Assembly: GCF_029024965.1 (NCBI RefSeq)
Contig: NZ_CP118982.1
Location: forward strand, 2,232,001-2,296,000
Source: Staphylococcus equorum
GTDB lineage: Bacteria > Bacillota > Bacilli > Staphylococcales > Staphylococcaceae
Direction of reading: 5' to 3'
Length of the DNA: 64,000 nt
Part shown: positions 53,597 to 62,791 of the stretch, piece after piece
Position numbering within the stretch: position 1 is the stretch's first letter
How the letters are laid out: each line of letters begins with the position of its first letter
Notes under the pieces: generated by a model
The model's database searches: none
Told to the model about the DNA's origin: nothing
What the model saw: only the letters and a program-made list of their open reading frames with translations
Translations under genes and position numbers: made by a program

Positions 53597-53758
53597 ATTT
53601 CAAAAATATTTATGATATAGAAGTTAAAGATATTTATTATGTTACTAAAGCAATATTTTTTATTGTAAAATAAAGACTTAATACTGTCTGATTTTCCAGA
53701 AGTTTTAAGATATCTCAAATGATATAAATATTAATAATTTTAAAAAATGGTTATTATT

Positions 53759-54484
53759 CTAACGATTATAATTTTTTCTTTGAAAACCTATAATAATAGA
53801 AATAATAATTAATGATAAACTTGCTAAAATCAATGTAATATCTAAGCTTGAATAAACATTTTTATTTTCAATATATATTCCGAAGTAAGGCCATATAATA
53901 ACAAGTGGATACAACCAGTCTTTAAAGAAAATAGAAATAAAAACACCTATTAATGTAGCAATAATTAATATTATTATTGTCCAAGTAAGTTCATTCAGTC
54001 CTAATATTGTCTCAATATTATTATTTAAAAATAAAGTGAAAATATTAACTATAGTAGCGACAGTGACCCAACCAAAATAAATTGAAAAAGGTAAGCGATT
54101 AAACCCTTTGTATTTACTTAATACAGTATAAATTTTTGCGATTGTATATAGCAGTGATATGATTACTAAAACTGAAGCAAATATCCATTTTTGTGTATAA
54201 ACTACTACCCATAAACCATTCAATAGAAAGTTAATGATAGGTAAGTATTTTAATTCATTAACTATGATACTTTTATGGCTATTTGAAACAAATAGTTTAA
54301 TAATCCATGCTAAAATAAGAACATAAATTAATCCCCAAATTGAAAACGCAAAACCTGCAGGTTGTATAACTGCCTGGTTATCCTCTGTTACGCTTCCTAT
54401 ATTTCCACCACTTAAATAATTTAATAAAATCATAATTAAAAAGGATATAAAATATAAAATAATCCATTTGTTTTGCTTAATCAC
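53759..54484 (-). CDS. TspO/MBR-related tryptophan-rich membrane protein
   Basis: 241 residues with seven or eight membrane helices. The N-terminal part has IQPAGFAFSIWGLIYVLILA, the PA-x-x-FSIWG-x-IY pattern of tryptophan-rich sensory-type proteins. WTIIILIIATLIGVFISIFF lies later. The family often accompanies photolyase and carotenoid genes, but a defined role is lacking. It follows photolyase by 33 bp on the same strand, so the two are co-transcribed. Confidence 0.8.
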   Translation of the reverse strand: MIKQNKWIILYFISFLIMILLNYLSGGNIGSVTEDNQAVIQPAGFAFSIWGLIYVLILAWIIKLFVSNSHKSIIVNELKYLPIINFLLNGLWVVVYTQKWIFASVLVIISLLYTIAKIYTVLSKYKGFNRLPFSIYFGWVTVATIVNIFTLFLNNNIETILGLNELTWTIIILIIATLIGVFISIFFKDWLYPLVIIWPYFGIYIENKNVYSSLDITLILASLSLIIISIIIGFQRKNYNR

Positions 54485-54517
54485 TATTATTACCTCCGTG
54501 TCTAACTTATTTAATTA

Positions 54518-55894
54518 TTACCGAAAACTTTTAAACTTATTCATAACGAATTCTCTACTTAATTTAAGATCTACTAGAGTTTCAGGGTAATCCTTTCCTA
54601 TTTCAATATCATAATTTTCTTTCAGTTTATCTTTATTTTTTGAAGGATTATGAATATAGTTACTTGAAACATCTTTAAATAGTTCTAGTTGAGACTTAAT
54701 AAAATAACCTTTGGCATCAAAACGTTCACTTTGGCGTATCGGATTAAACATTCTGAAATATGGTGCTGCATCTGTGCCTGTAGATGCAGACCATTGCCAT
54801 CCATGCACATTGGACGCATTGTCATAATCGATAAGGTATTGTCTAAAGTATTCTTCTCCCCAAGTCCAATCAATAAATAAATTCTTTGTTAAAAATTGGG
54901 AAACAACCATTCTTAAACGGTTATGCATATACCCAGTATGGTTAAGCTTTTGCATTGCTGCATCTATAATTGGAAATCCTGTTTTTCCTGTTTTCCATGC
55001 TTCAAAATTCTGCTTGTTATATGACCATTGCATATTACGATATTTTTCAGTAAATGCCTTAGTTGCAGTTTCTGGATATTGTGTCATTAAAATATAATAA
55101 AATTCTCTAAACATCACTTCTCTAATATATGACTCATAGTTAGCTTCATCATTTTCATAATCCTCAAGCAAATCATTAATAATTTCATGAATATCAAGCA
55201 AACCATATGCCAAATATTTACCTAACCCACTGACATAATCTTGTGAAACATCATCTGTCATTTTTTTATAATTTGAAATATCTTCACTTAAAAAGGCTTC
55301 CCAAGCTTTACGTGCTTGTTGTTCTATATCCTCTGATGAATGTAGGGATATTCCGCTATGATTTGAACCTTTTTCAGCATATTGACTTAATTTTTTATAT
55401 TGGTAATGCTTACTTGGAGTAAGTACTAAATTTCTTCTATTGGCTTTATAAAAACTTGTAAATACTTTATAAGGTTGTTGTTGCTTATTTACAGTCAGTG
55501 ACGGTTGGAAATAATGGTTTACGCGTTGTCCAATAACTTCTATACTACGCTTTTGAAAAGCTAATTTGAGATGAGGATAATCATATTTTATATTATGATA
55601 GCTCATGATATCTTTACCAATCAAAACATGTGTTAACCCTAATTGATCAGCTAGTTTTCCTAAACTTTTGTAAGAGACTACATAAGGATAAATATTATGT
55701 TTATACAAAGTTTTAACGAAACCACTTACTACTTTATTATAATATTGTTGCTTTGACTCCCCTGCATCTGATAGATCTTCTAAAGGTAAAATGAGATATA
55801 ATTTTTCAATTTCTTCTTGATTGTTTACTACATAATCAAATAACGGATTATCTTTGGTTCTAAACACCCGGTTAAGAATTACTCCTAAATGCAT
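54518..55894 (-). CDS. phrB: Deoxyribodipyrimidine photolyase
   Basis: 458 residues, class I cryptochrome/photolyase family. N-terminal antenna-binding Rossmann part (MHLGVILNRVFRTKDNPLFD), then the FAD domain: WKTGKTGFPIIDAAMQKLNH, TGYMHNRLRMVVSQFLTKNL, DWTWGEEYFRQYLIDYD, WQWSASTGTDAAPYFRMFNP with the tryptophan chain. It repairs cyclobutane pyrimidine dimers with blue light. AGGGGAC precedes the ATG. A GGGTAT box stands upstream at 56051-56046. Confidence 0.95.
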   Translation of the reverse strand: MHLGVILNRVFRTKDNPLFDYVVNNQEEIEKLYLILPLEDLSDAGESKQQYYNKVVSGFVKTLYKHNIYPYVVSYKSLGKLADQLGLTHVLIGKDIMSYHNIKYDYPHLKLAFQKRSIEVIGQRVNHYFQPSLTVNKQQQPYKVFTSFYKANRRNLVLTPSKHYQYKKLSQYAEKGSNHSGISLHSSEDIEQQARKAWEAFLSEDISNYKKMTDDVSQDYVSGLGKYLAYGLLDIHEIINDLLEDYENDEANYESYIREVMFREFYYILMTQYPETATKAFTEKYRNMQWSYNKQNFEAWKTGKTGFPIIDAAMQKLNHTGYMHNRLRMVVSQFLTKNLFIDWTWGEEYFRQYLIDYDNASNVHGWQWSASTGTDAAPYFRMFNPIRQSERFDAKGYFIKSQLELFKDVSSNYIHNPSKNKDKLKENYDIEIGKDYPETLVDLKLSREFVMNKFKSFR

Positions 55895-56045
55895 ATTTTG
55901 TCCCCTAATCTTCTGGATTTAAAGTGATATTTTACTTTTTATTGGTTTGTTAGTTACTATGAAACTGTCTTGCTATTTTTTTATTAGCATTATAAATTTA
56001 ATTATCTTACATGAAATATTTTCTTTGCATAATACTTCTATATTT

Positions 56046-56051
56046 ATACCC
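56046..56051 (-). promoter_or_regulatory. GGGTAT box upstream of photolyase, sigma-B-like
   Basis: Minus-strand GGGTAT with an ATTTAC box 14 bp upstream, which matches the sigma-B -35 core at four of six positions. It implies a leader of about 150 nt. Weak evidence. Confidence 0.35.
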
Positions 56052-56105
56052 TACTTTCCTTGTATGTAAATATAAAGGCTTTATAACATTATTCACTCAA
56101 ATTCA

Positions 56106-56116
56106 GGGTATAATTC
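56106..56116 (+). promoter_or_regulatory. GGGTATAAT box upstream of the stress flavoprotein
   Basis: GGGTAT (56106-56111) overlaps the sigma-A-like TATAAT. No GTTT -35 lies at sigma-B distance. It sits about 25 bp before the ATG with AGAGGTG in between. Confidence 0.35.
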
Positions 56117-56134
56117 AAAAGAGGTGAATTTAAT

Positions 56135-56560
56135 ATGAATAAAGATAAAGTACTTTCTAAAATAGAAAATATATTGAATCAATCAAGAATTGGTGTCTTA
56201 TCAACCGCACATAACAACGTTCCTAATAGTAGATATATGGTTTTTTATAATGATGATCTTACACTTTATACTAAAACTAGTATAGACTCTAACAAAGTTG
56301 CTGAATTCAAAGATAATCCCAAAGCACATATATTGCTGGGATATGATGATACAGAAAATCGTAGCTTTCTTGAAATTGAAGCAAATGTTGAAATCATTAA
56401 AGATAAAGAAACAATAGATTGGCTATGGGAAAAACAAGATAAAACTTTTTTTGATTCTAAAGAAGACCCTGATTTATGTATAATCAAAGTCACACCTAAA
56501 TCTATTAAGATTATGAATGATGATAGTATAGATACGCCACAAACGATTACGATTGATTAA
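56135..56560 (+). CDS. Pyridoxamine 5'-phosphate oxidase-like stress protein (GSP26 type)
   Basis: 141 residues of the split-barrel FMN-binding fold: IGVLSTAHNNVPNSRYMVFY, LTLYTKTSIDSNKVAEFKDN, AHILLGYDDTENRSFLEIEA and a C-terminal KVTPKSIKIMN. It resembles general stress protein 26 and lacks features of a true PdxH. Binding of FMN or F420/haem-like cofactors is possible. AAAGAGGTGAA precedes the ATG. Divergent from photolyase and convergent with crtN. Confidence 0.85.
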   Translation: MNKDKVLSKIENILNQSRIGVLSTAHNNVPNSRYMVFYNDDLTLYTKTSIDSNKVAEFKDNPKAHILLGYDDTENRSFLEIEANVEIIKDKETIDWLWEKQDKTFFDSKEDPDLCIIKVTPKSIKIMNDDSIDTPQTITID

Positions 56561-56571
56561 TGTAACTAACA

Positions 56572-56619
56572 AACAAGCGTTTAATTTTCTTATCTAATGA
56601 AGGAAATTAAACGCTTGTT
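56572..56619. terminator. Bidirectional terminator between the stress protein and crtN
   Basis: ACAAGCGTTTAATTT pairs with AAATTAAACGCTTGT. T runs are short, so efficiency is uncertain. Confidence 0.75.
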
Positions 56620-56622
56620 ATG

Positions 56623-58128
56623 TTAAATACCATTTTTTATATCTGCTAATATTTCTTCAACTGTTATTTTAGCACTTGTTAATACGATGGGAACGCCTGC
56701 TCCTGGATGAACACTTGCTCCAGCAAAATATAAATTTTTATAATCTCTACTTACATTAGGTGGTCTATAGTAGTTACTTTGAGCTAATGTAGGCATTAAT
56801 CCAAAGGCTGCTCCGAATTTTGCATTATAATCACCTTCAAAATCTTCAGGTGTATAAATGATTTCAGTGACAACCTGCTCTTTCAAATTTTTTAAAGCTT
56901 TAATTGTTGAAAGCTTTTTATAAATAATATTCTTCACATGTGTGATTGTTGTCTCATTGGACCAATCCACATCACCCGTTTTTAATTCTGACACAGGCAT
57001 AAGTACATAAACACCTGTCTGACCTTCTGGCGCTAACGACTTATCTTCCACGCTTGGTGCATAGACATATATGGAAGGATCTTCAGATATTTCCCCAGTA
57101 AAGATTTCGTTAATGTTATTATCAAAATCCTTTGAAAATATAACATTATGTAATAAAATTTCTTCAGATAAATCTTTATCTACACCCAGATACATCAAAA
57201 AGGCAGAACAAGAATAGTCCATATTATCAACTTTTTGTTTTGTATATTTTTTAGGCTGTTGTTCATCTTTAATTAAAGATGAGGCTGCATATGGGAAGTC
57301 TGCAGTACATAATATTTTGTCATACTTCTCAATACGGCCATTTATTTTCAGACCTTCAGCACGCTTAAAACGTGTATCAATGATAATCTCTTCAACACTC
57401 GCATCTGTATAAATTTGAGTGCCTAGTTCCTCATTTAATGTTTGAAGCGCATTGACGAAGCTATACATACCACCTTTAATAAAATGTACGCCAAACATTA
57501 ATTCAATCATTGGTATAATAGAATATAGTGAAGGACTTCGTTTGGGGTCAATGCCTATATACAATGTTTGGAACGCTAATATTTTTTGAATTTTCTCATT
57601 ATCAACATATTTTTCAATTAAGTTATCTGCTTTATCAAATGTTTTTAATTTCATACCTTGATATAAAGTAAAAGGATTATAAAAATCAGTAGGTTTTCTA
57701 AACGTTCGCTCTAAAAAATGTTTGCGTGCAATTTCATATCTTTCGTATATATCAGTTAAAAATGACATAAAACCATGTGTGGAGTTAGGCTCAATAGCTT
57801 CAAGCATATCTCTTAATTGCGCAAGATCTGTAGGCACACGAATTTGGTCAGACTCACTAAAGTACACATCATATATGTGAGATAATTGTTTAATCTCCAA
57901 GTAATTATTCATATTCTTTTGTGCGTAATTAAAAACATCACGATAGACTTCAGGCATCATTACTATTGTTGGACCCATATCAAATGTAAACCCGTCTTGT
58001 TTAATTTGATTCATTCTACCACCTATCTGCTTATTCTTTTCATAAATATCTACTTGATGTCCATTTGCTGACAACCTTGAAGCTGCAGCTAAACCCGAAA
58101 CACCACCACCAATGACTGCAATCTTCAT
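56623..58128 (-). CDS. crtN: 4,4'-diapophytoene desaturase CrtN
   Basis: 501 residues of the phytoene desaturase family: dinucleotide loop IAVIGGGVSGLAAASRLSAN, NKQIGGRMNQIKQDGFTFDM, and the C-terminal FAGASVHPGAGVPIVLTSAK. It desaturates dehydrosqualene to 4,4'-diaponeurosporene with FAD. AGGAGTGAAAC precedes the ATG, which overlaps the crtM stop. Last gene of crtOPQMN, as in S. aureus. Confidence 0.95.
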   Translation of the reverse strand: MKIAVIGGGVSGLAAASRLSANGHQVDIYEKNKQIGGRMNQIKQDGFTFDMGPTIVMMPEVYRDVFNYAQKNMNNYLEIKQLSHIYDVYFSESDQIRVPTDLAQLRDMLEAIEPNSTHGFMSFLTDIYERYEIARKHFLERTFRKPTDFYNPFTLYQGMKLKTFDKADNLIEKYVDNEKIQKILAFQTLYIGIDPKRSPSLYSIIPMIELMFGVHFIKGGMYSFVNALQTLNEELGTQIYTDASVEEIIIDTRFKRAEGLKINGRIEKYDKILCTADFPYAASSLIKDEQQPKKYTKQKVDNMDYSCSAFLMYLGVDKDLSEEILLHNVIFSKDFDNNINEIFTGEISEDPSIYVYAPSVEDKSLAPEGQTGVYVLMPVSELKTGDVDWSNETTITHVKNIIYKKLSTIKALKNLKEQVVTEIIYTPEDFEGDYNAKFGAAFGLMPTLAQSNYYRPPNVSRDYKNLYFAGASVHPGAGVPIVLTSAKITVEEILADIKNGI

Positions 58129-59000
58129 AATGTTTCACTCCTATTATATTTCGTAATGATTTCGCGATAAATTTTCAGTTTTCTAAGTTTACTTACATAT
58201 ACTTTTTTATACAGTGTATAGCCCGACTTTCTCACTTCTTCAAGAATTTCAAGATAGGCATATGCCGCTAATTCAACAATATAACGCACTTCTTCATCAA
58301 AGTATTCAACTCCATTTAATGCTACATTGTATAGTTGAATTGCCTCATTAGCATAGTTTTCCCATAAGTCTATATAATTTTGGGTAACCCCATCATTATA
58401 TACAGCTTGTAAGTCTATCTTATATTCAGCTAGCTTTTCTTGGCTGAGATAAACTCTACCATTTTGAAAATCTTCGCCCACATCTCTTAAAATATTAGTT
58501 ATTTGTAGTGCTTTACCTAAAGCGATGCCAGTAACTTCAGCTTGGTCAGTATTGTCTTCGCTTTGGGATGCTAATATAGGTGTTAATAATTCACCAACAG
58601 TTCCTGCAACACCATAGCAATAATCATATAAAACAGCGTCTGTTTGTACCGTTTTTAAATTAAGATCTTCTTTTACATATTGAATCAACTTACGTAATGG
58701 TTTGTGCGGAATTGCGTATGTATTCAAAGTGTTATTAAATGCATTCATAATGGCTGCGTCACTTTGATAGTTTTGAGCATGATTACCATAAATAGCATCT
58801 AAATCACTGGCTATTTTTTCTAATTGTCCAAGATCATTATATTTATCTATACTATCATCGATAATTCGACAAACTGCGTAGATAGCCCATACTGCTTTTT
58901 TCTTTTTAAGCTCTAAAAAGTCAAAGACATATGAGAATGTTTTTGAATGGATCTTCATAATATTGTGGCAGTGTTTATAATCTTTCTCTAATTGATTCAT
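58125..59000 (-). CDS. crtM: Dehydrosqualene synthase CrtM
   Basis: 291 residues. Both Asp-rich motifs are present: IIDDSIDKYND near residue 48 and LRDVGEDFQNGRVYL near residue 172, with YCYGVAGTVGELLTPIL between. It condenses two farnesyl diphosphates head-to-head to dehydrosqualene (4,4'-diapophytoene). The start is ATG 59000, preceded by GAGGAGGCC. The upstream 15-codon extension carries that site. Overlaps crtN by 4 bases (ATGA). Confidence 0.95.
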   Translation of the reverse strand: MNQLEKDYKHCHNIMKIHSKTFSYVFDFLELKKKKAVWAIYAVCRIIDDSIDKYNDLGQLEKIASDLDAIYGNHAQNYQSDAAIMNAFNNTLNTYAIPHKPLRKLIQYVKEDLNLKTVQTDAVLYDYCYGVAGTVGELLTPILASQSEDNTDQAEVTGIALGKALQITNILRDVGEDFQNGRVYLSQEKLAEYKIDLQAVYNDGVTQNYIDLWENYANEAIQLYNVALNGVEYFDEEVRYIVELAAYAYLEILEEVRKSGYTLYKKVYVSKLRKLKIYREIITKYNRSETL

Positions 59001-59057
59001 TAATTGGCCTCCTCGAAAACACCCTGACATTGTCTTTATATTCATGTGAATCGTAAT

Positions 59058-60158
59058 CTATAAATCTATATTTCGGCCTTTCCAATGCACGCGTTTAAAC
59101 ACATTGATATCTAACCACGATTTAAAAAATATCCCAATAAAGCAGATAAATAGCCATGGGTGGCAAATACTTGCAATGAAATTAAAATCGCCCGTTCTTC
59201 GAATAAATTTGTGGAATTGCAGCGCATAAATAAAATAAATAGTAACTGCTAAAATTAAATATAAGATACCTAGTTTGAGTGAAAATAGAATACTCAAGGT
59301 AGATATACTAGATCCTAATAACCATAAAACAATTAAACTAAGTGTGGCTCTTTTGGTCGCTTTAGAACCAAGTGCAAAGTGTTTACTCCAACCTTCTAGT
59401 AGCGCTCTAAAGCCCTGAGGATACATCCTAAAATTTACCACGCCTTGCCCTTCACATAAATCAACAGGTAAATCATGATTATGATATACATTGCTTAAGG
59501 CAAAACCTTCAATCACTTTATCTTTAGCATTTAAATGGCCATGTGTCAGTTCATAATCTCGCTTGTTCGTTAAAATTAATGGACCGAATGCACTTTGCCT
59601 CTCATTTAATGACCTATTTATTGAAAATTTGTTCATTCCTACAACCGTCATTAAATTAAATATAGCAGAACAATTTTCATATAAATGTTTTATCTTATGG
59701 AAAGGCTGTATAGAAAGTAAACCTTTATTTCCTTGTAAGCTATATTGATACAATATACGCCATATACTATCATCACTTGTAAATTGCACATCAGCGTCAA
59801 TAAACATCAATAAATCGTTTGTTGCATACTGACTTCCTTCCCAGCATGCATGTGATTTCCCTTTCCATGTCATATCGTTATTAACAGTATGTACTTTTGC
59901 GTCGTAATGTTTTGCAATTGCCGGTGTGTTGTCTGTTGAATCATCATCCATGACTATTACTTCTATTTGTGAGTCTTTAGCAATACTGTTAAGTAATTTA
60001 GGTAAATTTTTCGCTTCATTTCTAGCAGGAATAATAATACTGACGTCTTTCTTATTTTCACTCCTTTTTCGACTAATCGTAGCTCGACGCATGTACATAT
60101 ACTTTCCACTTATCATGGAAAATAAAGTAAATGCTATAGCTATTATATATGGTATCAT
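59058..60158 (-). CDS. crtQ: 4,4'-diaponeurosporenoate glycosyltransferase CrtQ
   Basis: 366 residues: an N-terminal membrane helix (MIPYIIAIAFTLFSMISGK), a GT2 domain with VSIIIPARNEAKNLPKLL, VIVMDDDSTDNTPAIA and MFIDADVQFTSDD (DxD), and two or three C-terminal membrane helices. It attaches glucose to the carotenoid acid. It begins 6 bp after crtP with a weak ribosome site, so translation is probably coupled. Confidence 0.92.
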   Translation of the reverse strand: MIPYIIAIAFTLFSMISGKYMYMRRATISRKRSENKKDVSIIIPARNEAKNLPKLLNSIAKDSQIEVIVMDDDSTDNTPAIAKHYDAKVHTVNNDMTWKGKSHACWEGSQYATNDLLMFIDADVQFTSDDSIWRILYQYSLQGNKGLLSIQPFHKIKHLYENCSAIFNLMTVVGMNKFSINRSLNERQSAFGPLILTNKRDYELTHGHLNAKDKVIEGFALSNVYHNHDLPVDLCEGQGVVNFRMYPQGFRALLEGWSKHFALGSKATKRATLSLIVLWLLGSSISTLSILFSLKLGILYLILAVTIYFIYALQFHKFIRRTGDFNFIASICHPWLFICFIGIFFKSWLDINVFKRVHWKGRNIDL

Positions 60159-60164
60159 CTGATA

Positions 60165-61655
60165 TCAACTACTTTCTTCTGCGATAATAGCTTCTGCTAC
60201 TTGCATTCCACTTAAAGTGACCATTGGCATGCCAGCCCCAGGATTTACAGAGCCACCTACAAAATATAAATTTTTGTAATATTGACTTTTTTTAGGGAAT
60301 TTAAATCCTTTATTCTTTTTTTTACTCGACACTACGCCATAAATAGCCCCTTTATTAGAATTATATGTGTTTTCTATGTCATGTGGTGTCCATACATCCT
60401 CATATACGATGTGCTGTCTCAAATCCTTTAATCCCATATTTTCTAATTTATCCAATATACATTCTCGGAATTGAAGGTACGCCTCTTCGCTAAATGGCTG
60501 TCCTTGAATATAAGGTATATGTGGCAGGATTTTTATATTTTCATGCCCCTCAGGCGCTTGTGAGTCATCTGTTTTATTTGTATTGACCACATAAATTGTA
60601 GGATCTTGAGGTAAGACATATTGATGAAAGACTTCTTTATAATTTTTTTTAGAATTATTAGAGAAGAAAAAATTATGATGACTAAGTTCTGGATAGATTT
60701 TATCAACACCTAGATGCATTACGTAACCTGAACTAGCTGGTTCAAACTTGCGCTCTAATTTATTTATTTTATTTTCATCAAAATTCAATAAATTTCTATA
60801 AACAGGAATTACTTCCATATTAGATATAATATAATCTGCATATATATCTTTATTATTTGCTAATGTTATCCCAATAACTTCATTTTCACTATTATAATTT
60901 ATACGTTTCACACATGCGTCAAAATGGATATCTACGCCTAATTCTCTCGCTAATTTCTCCATAGCCTCAGCTAATTTATGAATCCCTCCATCTACATACC
61001 ATAATCCTTCATCATGTTGCATTTGAGGCAGCAAACTCAATACAGCCGGTGCGTCATAAGAGGATGAACCTACATACTTGATAAAATATCCTAGCATTTT
61101 TCTTAAATATGGATTGTTTACTCTTTTATCAATTGCTTGTTGCATGGTATGGAAGTAATCATATTTTTTTAATGCTGAAAATGGCCCATGATAACGAATG
61201 ATTTCAGACATTGTGTCTAAGCCTTTATCAAAATAACTACTTTCAGCAGCTTTATGTATCTGTTGCGCATATTTAAAGAATGTAGTGAGTTGCTTTATAT
61301 CTTTATCTGTTACTACACTATTATTTATCAAAGTATCTTGCATAGACTCATATAAATCTACAATTTCACCATCAGGATAGACATTTCTTATCTGCAAATC
61401 TAATTTACGTATATGCACATAATCTTCTAGCCTTTTACCACATTTCTGGAATAATCTTTGAAATATTTTAGGCATAGTTAAGATAGAAGGGCCAAGATCA
61501 AAACCAAAATCTTCTACCTCTAATCTATTCACTTTTCCACCAATGTGATTGTTTTGTTCATACAAATTCACATTATAACCTGCTTGAGCCATGCGGATTG
61601 CACTGGCAATGCCGCCTAGCCCCCCTCCAATGACAACTACTTGCTTCTTTCTCAT
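60165..61655 (-). CDS. crtP: 4,4'-diaponeurosporene oxygenase CrtP
   Basis: 496 residues, phytoene desaturase-like: [40 protein letters not shown], and [20 protein letters not shown]. It oxidises the terminal methyl of 4,4'-diaponeurosporene to the aldehyde level. AAAAGGTGATTAG precedes the ATG. It starts directly at the crtO stop. Confidence 0.93.
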   Translation of the reverse strand: MRKKQVVVIGGGLGGIASAIRMAQAGYNVNLYEQNNHIGGKVNRLEVEDFGFDLGPSILTMPKIFQRLFQKCGKRLEDYVHIRKLDLQIRNVYPDGEIVDLYESMQDTLINNSVVTDKDIKQLTTFFKYAQQIHKAAESSYFDKGLDTMSEIIRYHGPFSALKKYDYFHTMQQAIDKRVNNPYLRKMLGYFIKYVGSSSYDAPAVLSLLPQMQHDEGLWYVDGGIHKLAEAMEKLARELGVDIHFDACVKRINYNSENEVIGITLANNKDIYADYIISNMEVIPVYRNLLNFDENKINKLERKFEPASSGYVMHLGVDKIYPELSHHNFFFSNNSKKNYKEVFHQYVLPQDPTIYVVNTNKTDDSQAPEGHENIKILPHIPYIQGQPFSEEAYLQFRECILDKLENMGLKDLRQHIVYEDVWTPHDIENTYNSNKGAIYGVVSSKKKNKGFKFPKKSQYYKNLYFVGGSVNPGAGMPMVTLSGMQVAEAIIAEESS

Positions 61656-62129
61656 CTAATCACCTTTTCTTTTTAGCATTTTCGAATATATACGTACTAA
61701 TTTAGGTCGATTATAGCGTTGCACAATTATACACGGTACATTAGCTATAATGACATAGATTAGATTAATAATTTTAATGCTTCTTGACGAATTTAAAAAA
61801 GCGATAACAGGCAATATTGAAAACAAATGGACAAGCTCCGCACGTCTCGTTTCTAATATAAACTGACTTACTTCATGCATATTACTTGATGTATCAAAAG
61901 CAGCTTTACTAATAATATTTGAATTAATACGTTGACCATCTGGTAATTGATTTTTCCAATATTGAACTTTAACCAATTTTTGCCATAATTGACCTTCTTT
62001 TTCAAAATTCCAACTTCTAAAGTATATATTATCTTTTTTTAAACATTTATGGCTAATCCGCGTACCAAGCTGTGCAATAATCATTTGAACTATAAACCAG
62101 TAAAGTCCATAATATATTATCTTTTTCAT
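61656..62129 (-). CDS. crtO: Glycosyl-4,4'-diaponeurosporenoate acyltransferase CrtO
   Basis: 157 residues. The layout matches S. aureus CrtO: MKKIIYYGLYWFIVQMIIAQ membrane helix, LGTRISHKCLKK, FRSWNFEKEGQLWQK, ETRRAELVHLFSILPVIAF and NVPCIIVQRYNRPKLVRIY. It esterifies the sugar with a fatty acid to complete a staphyloxanthin-type pigment. Weak ribosome site (GGGAAATGA), 4 bp after the TspO stop. Confidence 0.88.
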   Translation of the reverse strand: MKKIIYYGLYWFIVQMIIAQLGTRISHKCLKKDNIYFRSWNFEKEGQLWQKLVKVQYWKNQLPDGQRINSNIISKAAFDTSSNMHEVSQFILETRRAELVHLFSILPVIAFLNSSRSIKIINLIYVIIANVPCIIVQRYNRPKLVRIYSKMLKRKGD

Positions 62130-62133
62130 TGAT

Positions 62134-62634
62134 TCATTTCCCGTTTTTTTCTGTATAGCTTGGATTCTCTTTATTCAATAACCAGTTCCCTACAGTTAAA
62201 TACGTTGCGAACGCACTCCAAAGCATGTATGGCACCAATATTATTCCAGCAATTTTCTTCGTGTTGAAAAATTTTACTGTTGTAGTTATTACCGCCCCAA
62301 GTAACACAAAACTCTCTATCAAAGCACTAAATCTTAACTTGTATTTAAAATACAATATCGACCATAAATAGTTTAGACCTAATTGCGTATAATATATAAC
62401 TTTTAAATTCTTGTTATTTGATTTATTAGTAACGATTGCATAAGCTACACCCATTGTTGTATAAAGTATTGGCCACACAATAGGAAATATATAGCCTGGC
62501 GGTGAAAAAGGTGGTTTTATATTCTTCTTATAGTCTTTGCGCGCGTTTTTAACTGCAAATTTTCCTATAAGTTTCCCACCTATAATCGGCATTTTAACTT
62601 TTATAATTGATTTTACTATATCATTAGCTTTCAA
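62134..62634 (-). CDS. tspO: TspO/MBR family membrane protein in the crt operon
   Basis: 166 residues with five membrane helices: KPPFSPPGYIFPIVWPILYT (residues 40-59, the TspO P-x-W-x-F-x-P-x-W pattern), YTQLGLNYLWSILYFKY and LVPYMLWSAFATYLTVGNWL. TspO proteins bind porphyrins and are linked to light and oxidative stress and carotenoid production. Start TTG 62634 lies 7 nt behind GAGGGG. Insertion between the SDR gene and crtO suggests co-regulation with pigment synthesis. Confidence 0.9.
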   Translation of the reverse strand: MKANDIVKSIIKVKMPIIGGKLIGKFAVKNARKDYKKNIKPPFSPPGYIFPIVWPILYTTMGVAYAIVTNKSNNKNLKVIYYTQLGLNYLWSILYFKYKLRFSALIESFVLLGAVITTTVKFFNTKKIAGIILVPYMLWSAFATYLTVGNWLLNKENPSYTEKNGK

Positions 62635-62680
62635 TTGTTAACCCCTCTTTTATATATATGAATTTAATTACATCTATCTG

Positions 62681-62791
62681 CTATAATTCAGCATTCGACA
62701 TATTATTATTTTTAGCTAGATATTTTTTTAATCCATATATTTTTAATACAATCACACCTACAATAACGACTGGTAAGATGAATTTTTTCAT
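62681..62791 (-). CDS. Possible internally started 36-residue membrane microprotein
   Basis: In frame with the gene above. ATG 62791-62789 is preceded by AAGGGAGGG at 8 nt, a stronger site than most in this window. The product would be MKKFILPVVIVGVIVLKIYG plus LKKYLAKNNNMSNAEL: a Lys start, one membrane helix and a basic tail. It could be a free microprotein, the membrane anchor of the fusion, or both. The DUF2867 domain seems complete before it. Confidence 0.45.
   Translation of the reverse strand: MKKFILPVVIVGVIVLKIYGLKKYLAKNNNMSNAEL

Noticed and set aside
53527..53718. 63-codon minus-strand frame between the ABC and TspO-like genes
   Set aside because: It crosses the bidirectional terminator, lacks a ribosome site and has a random Asn/Ile/Lys composition.
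62634..62681. Sigma-B promoter for the crt genes between the epimerase gene and tspO
   Set aside because: No GTTT-N13-15-GGGTAT pattern is present. The promoter probably lies beyond the right edge.
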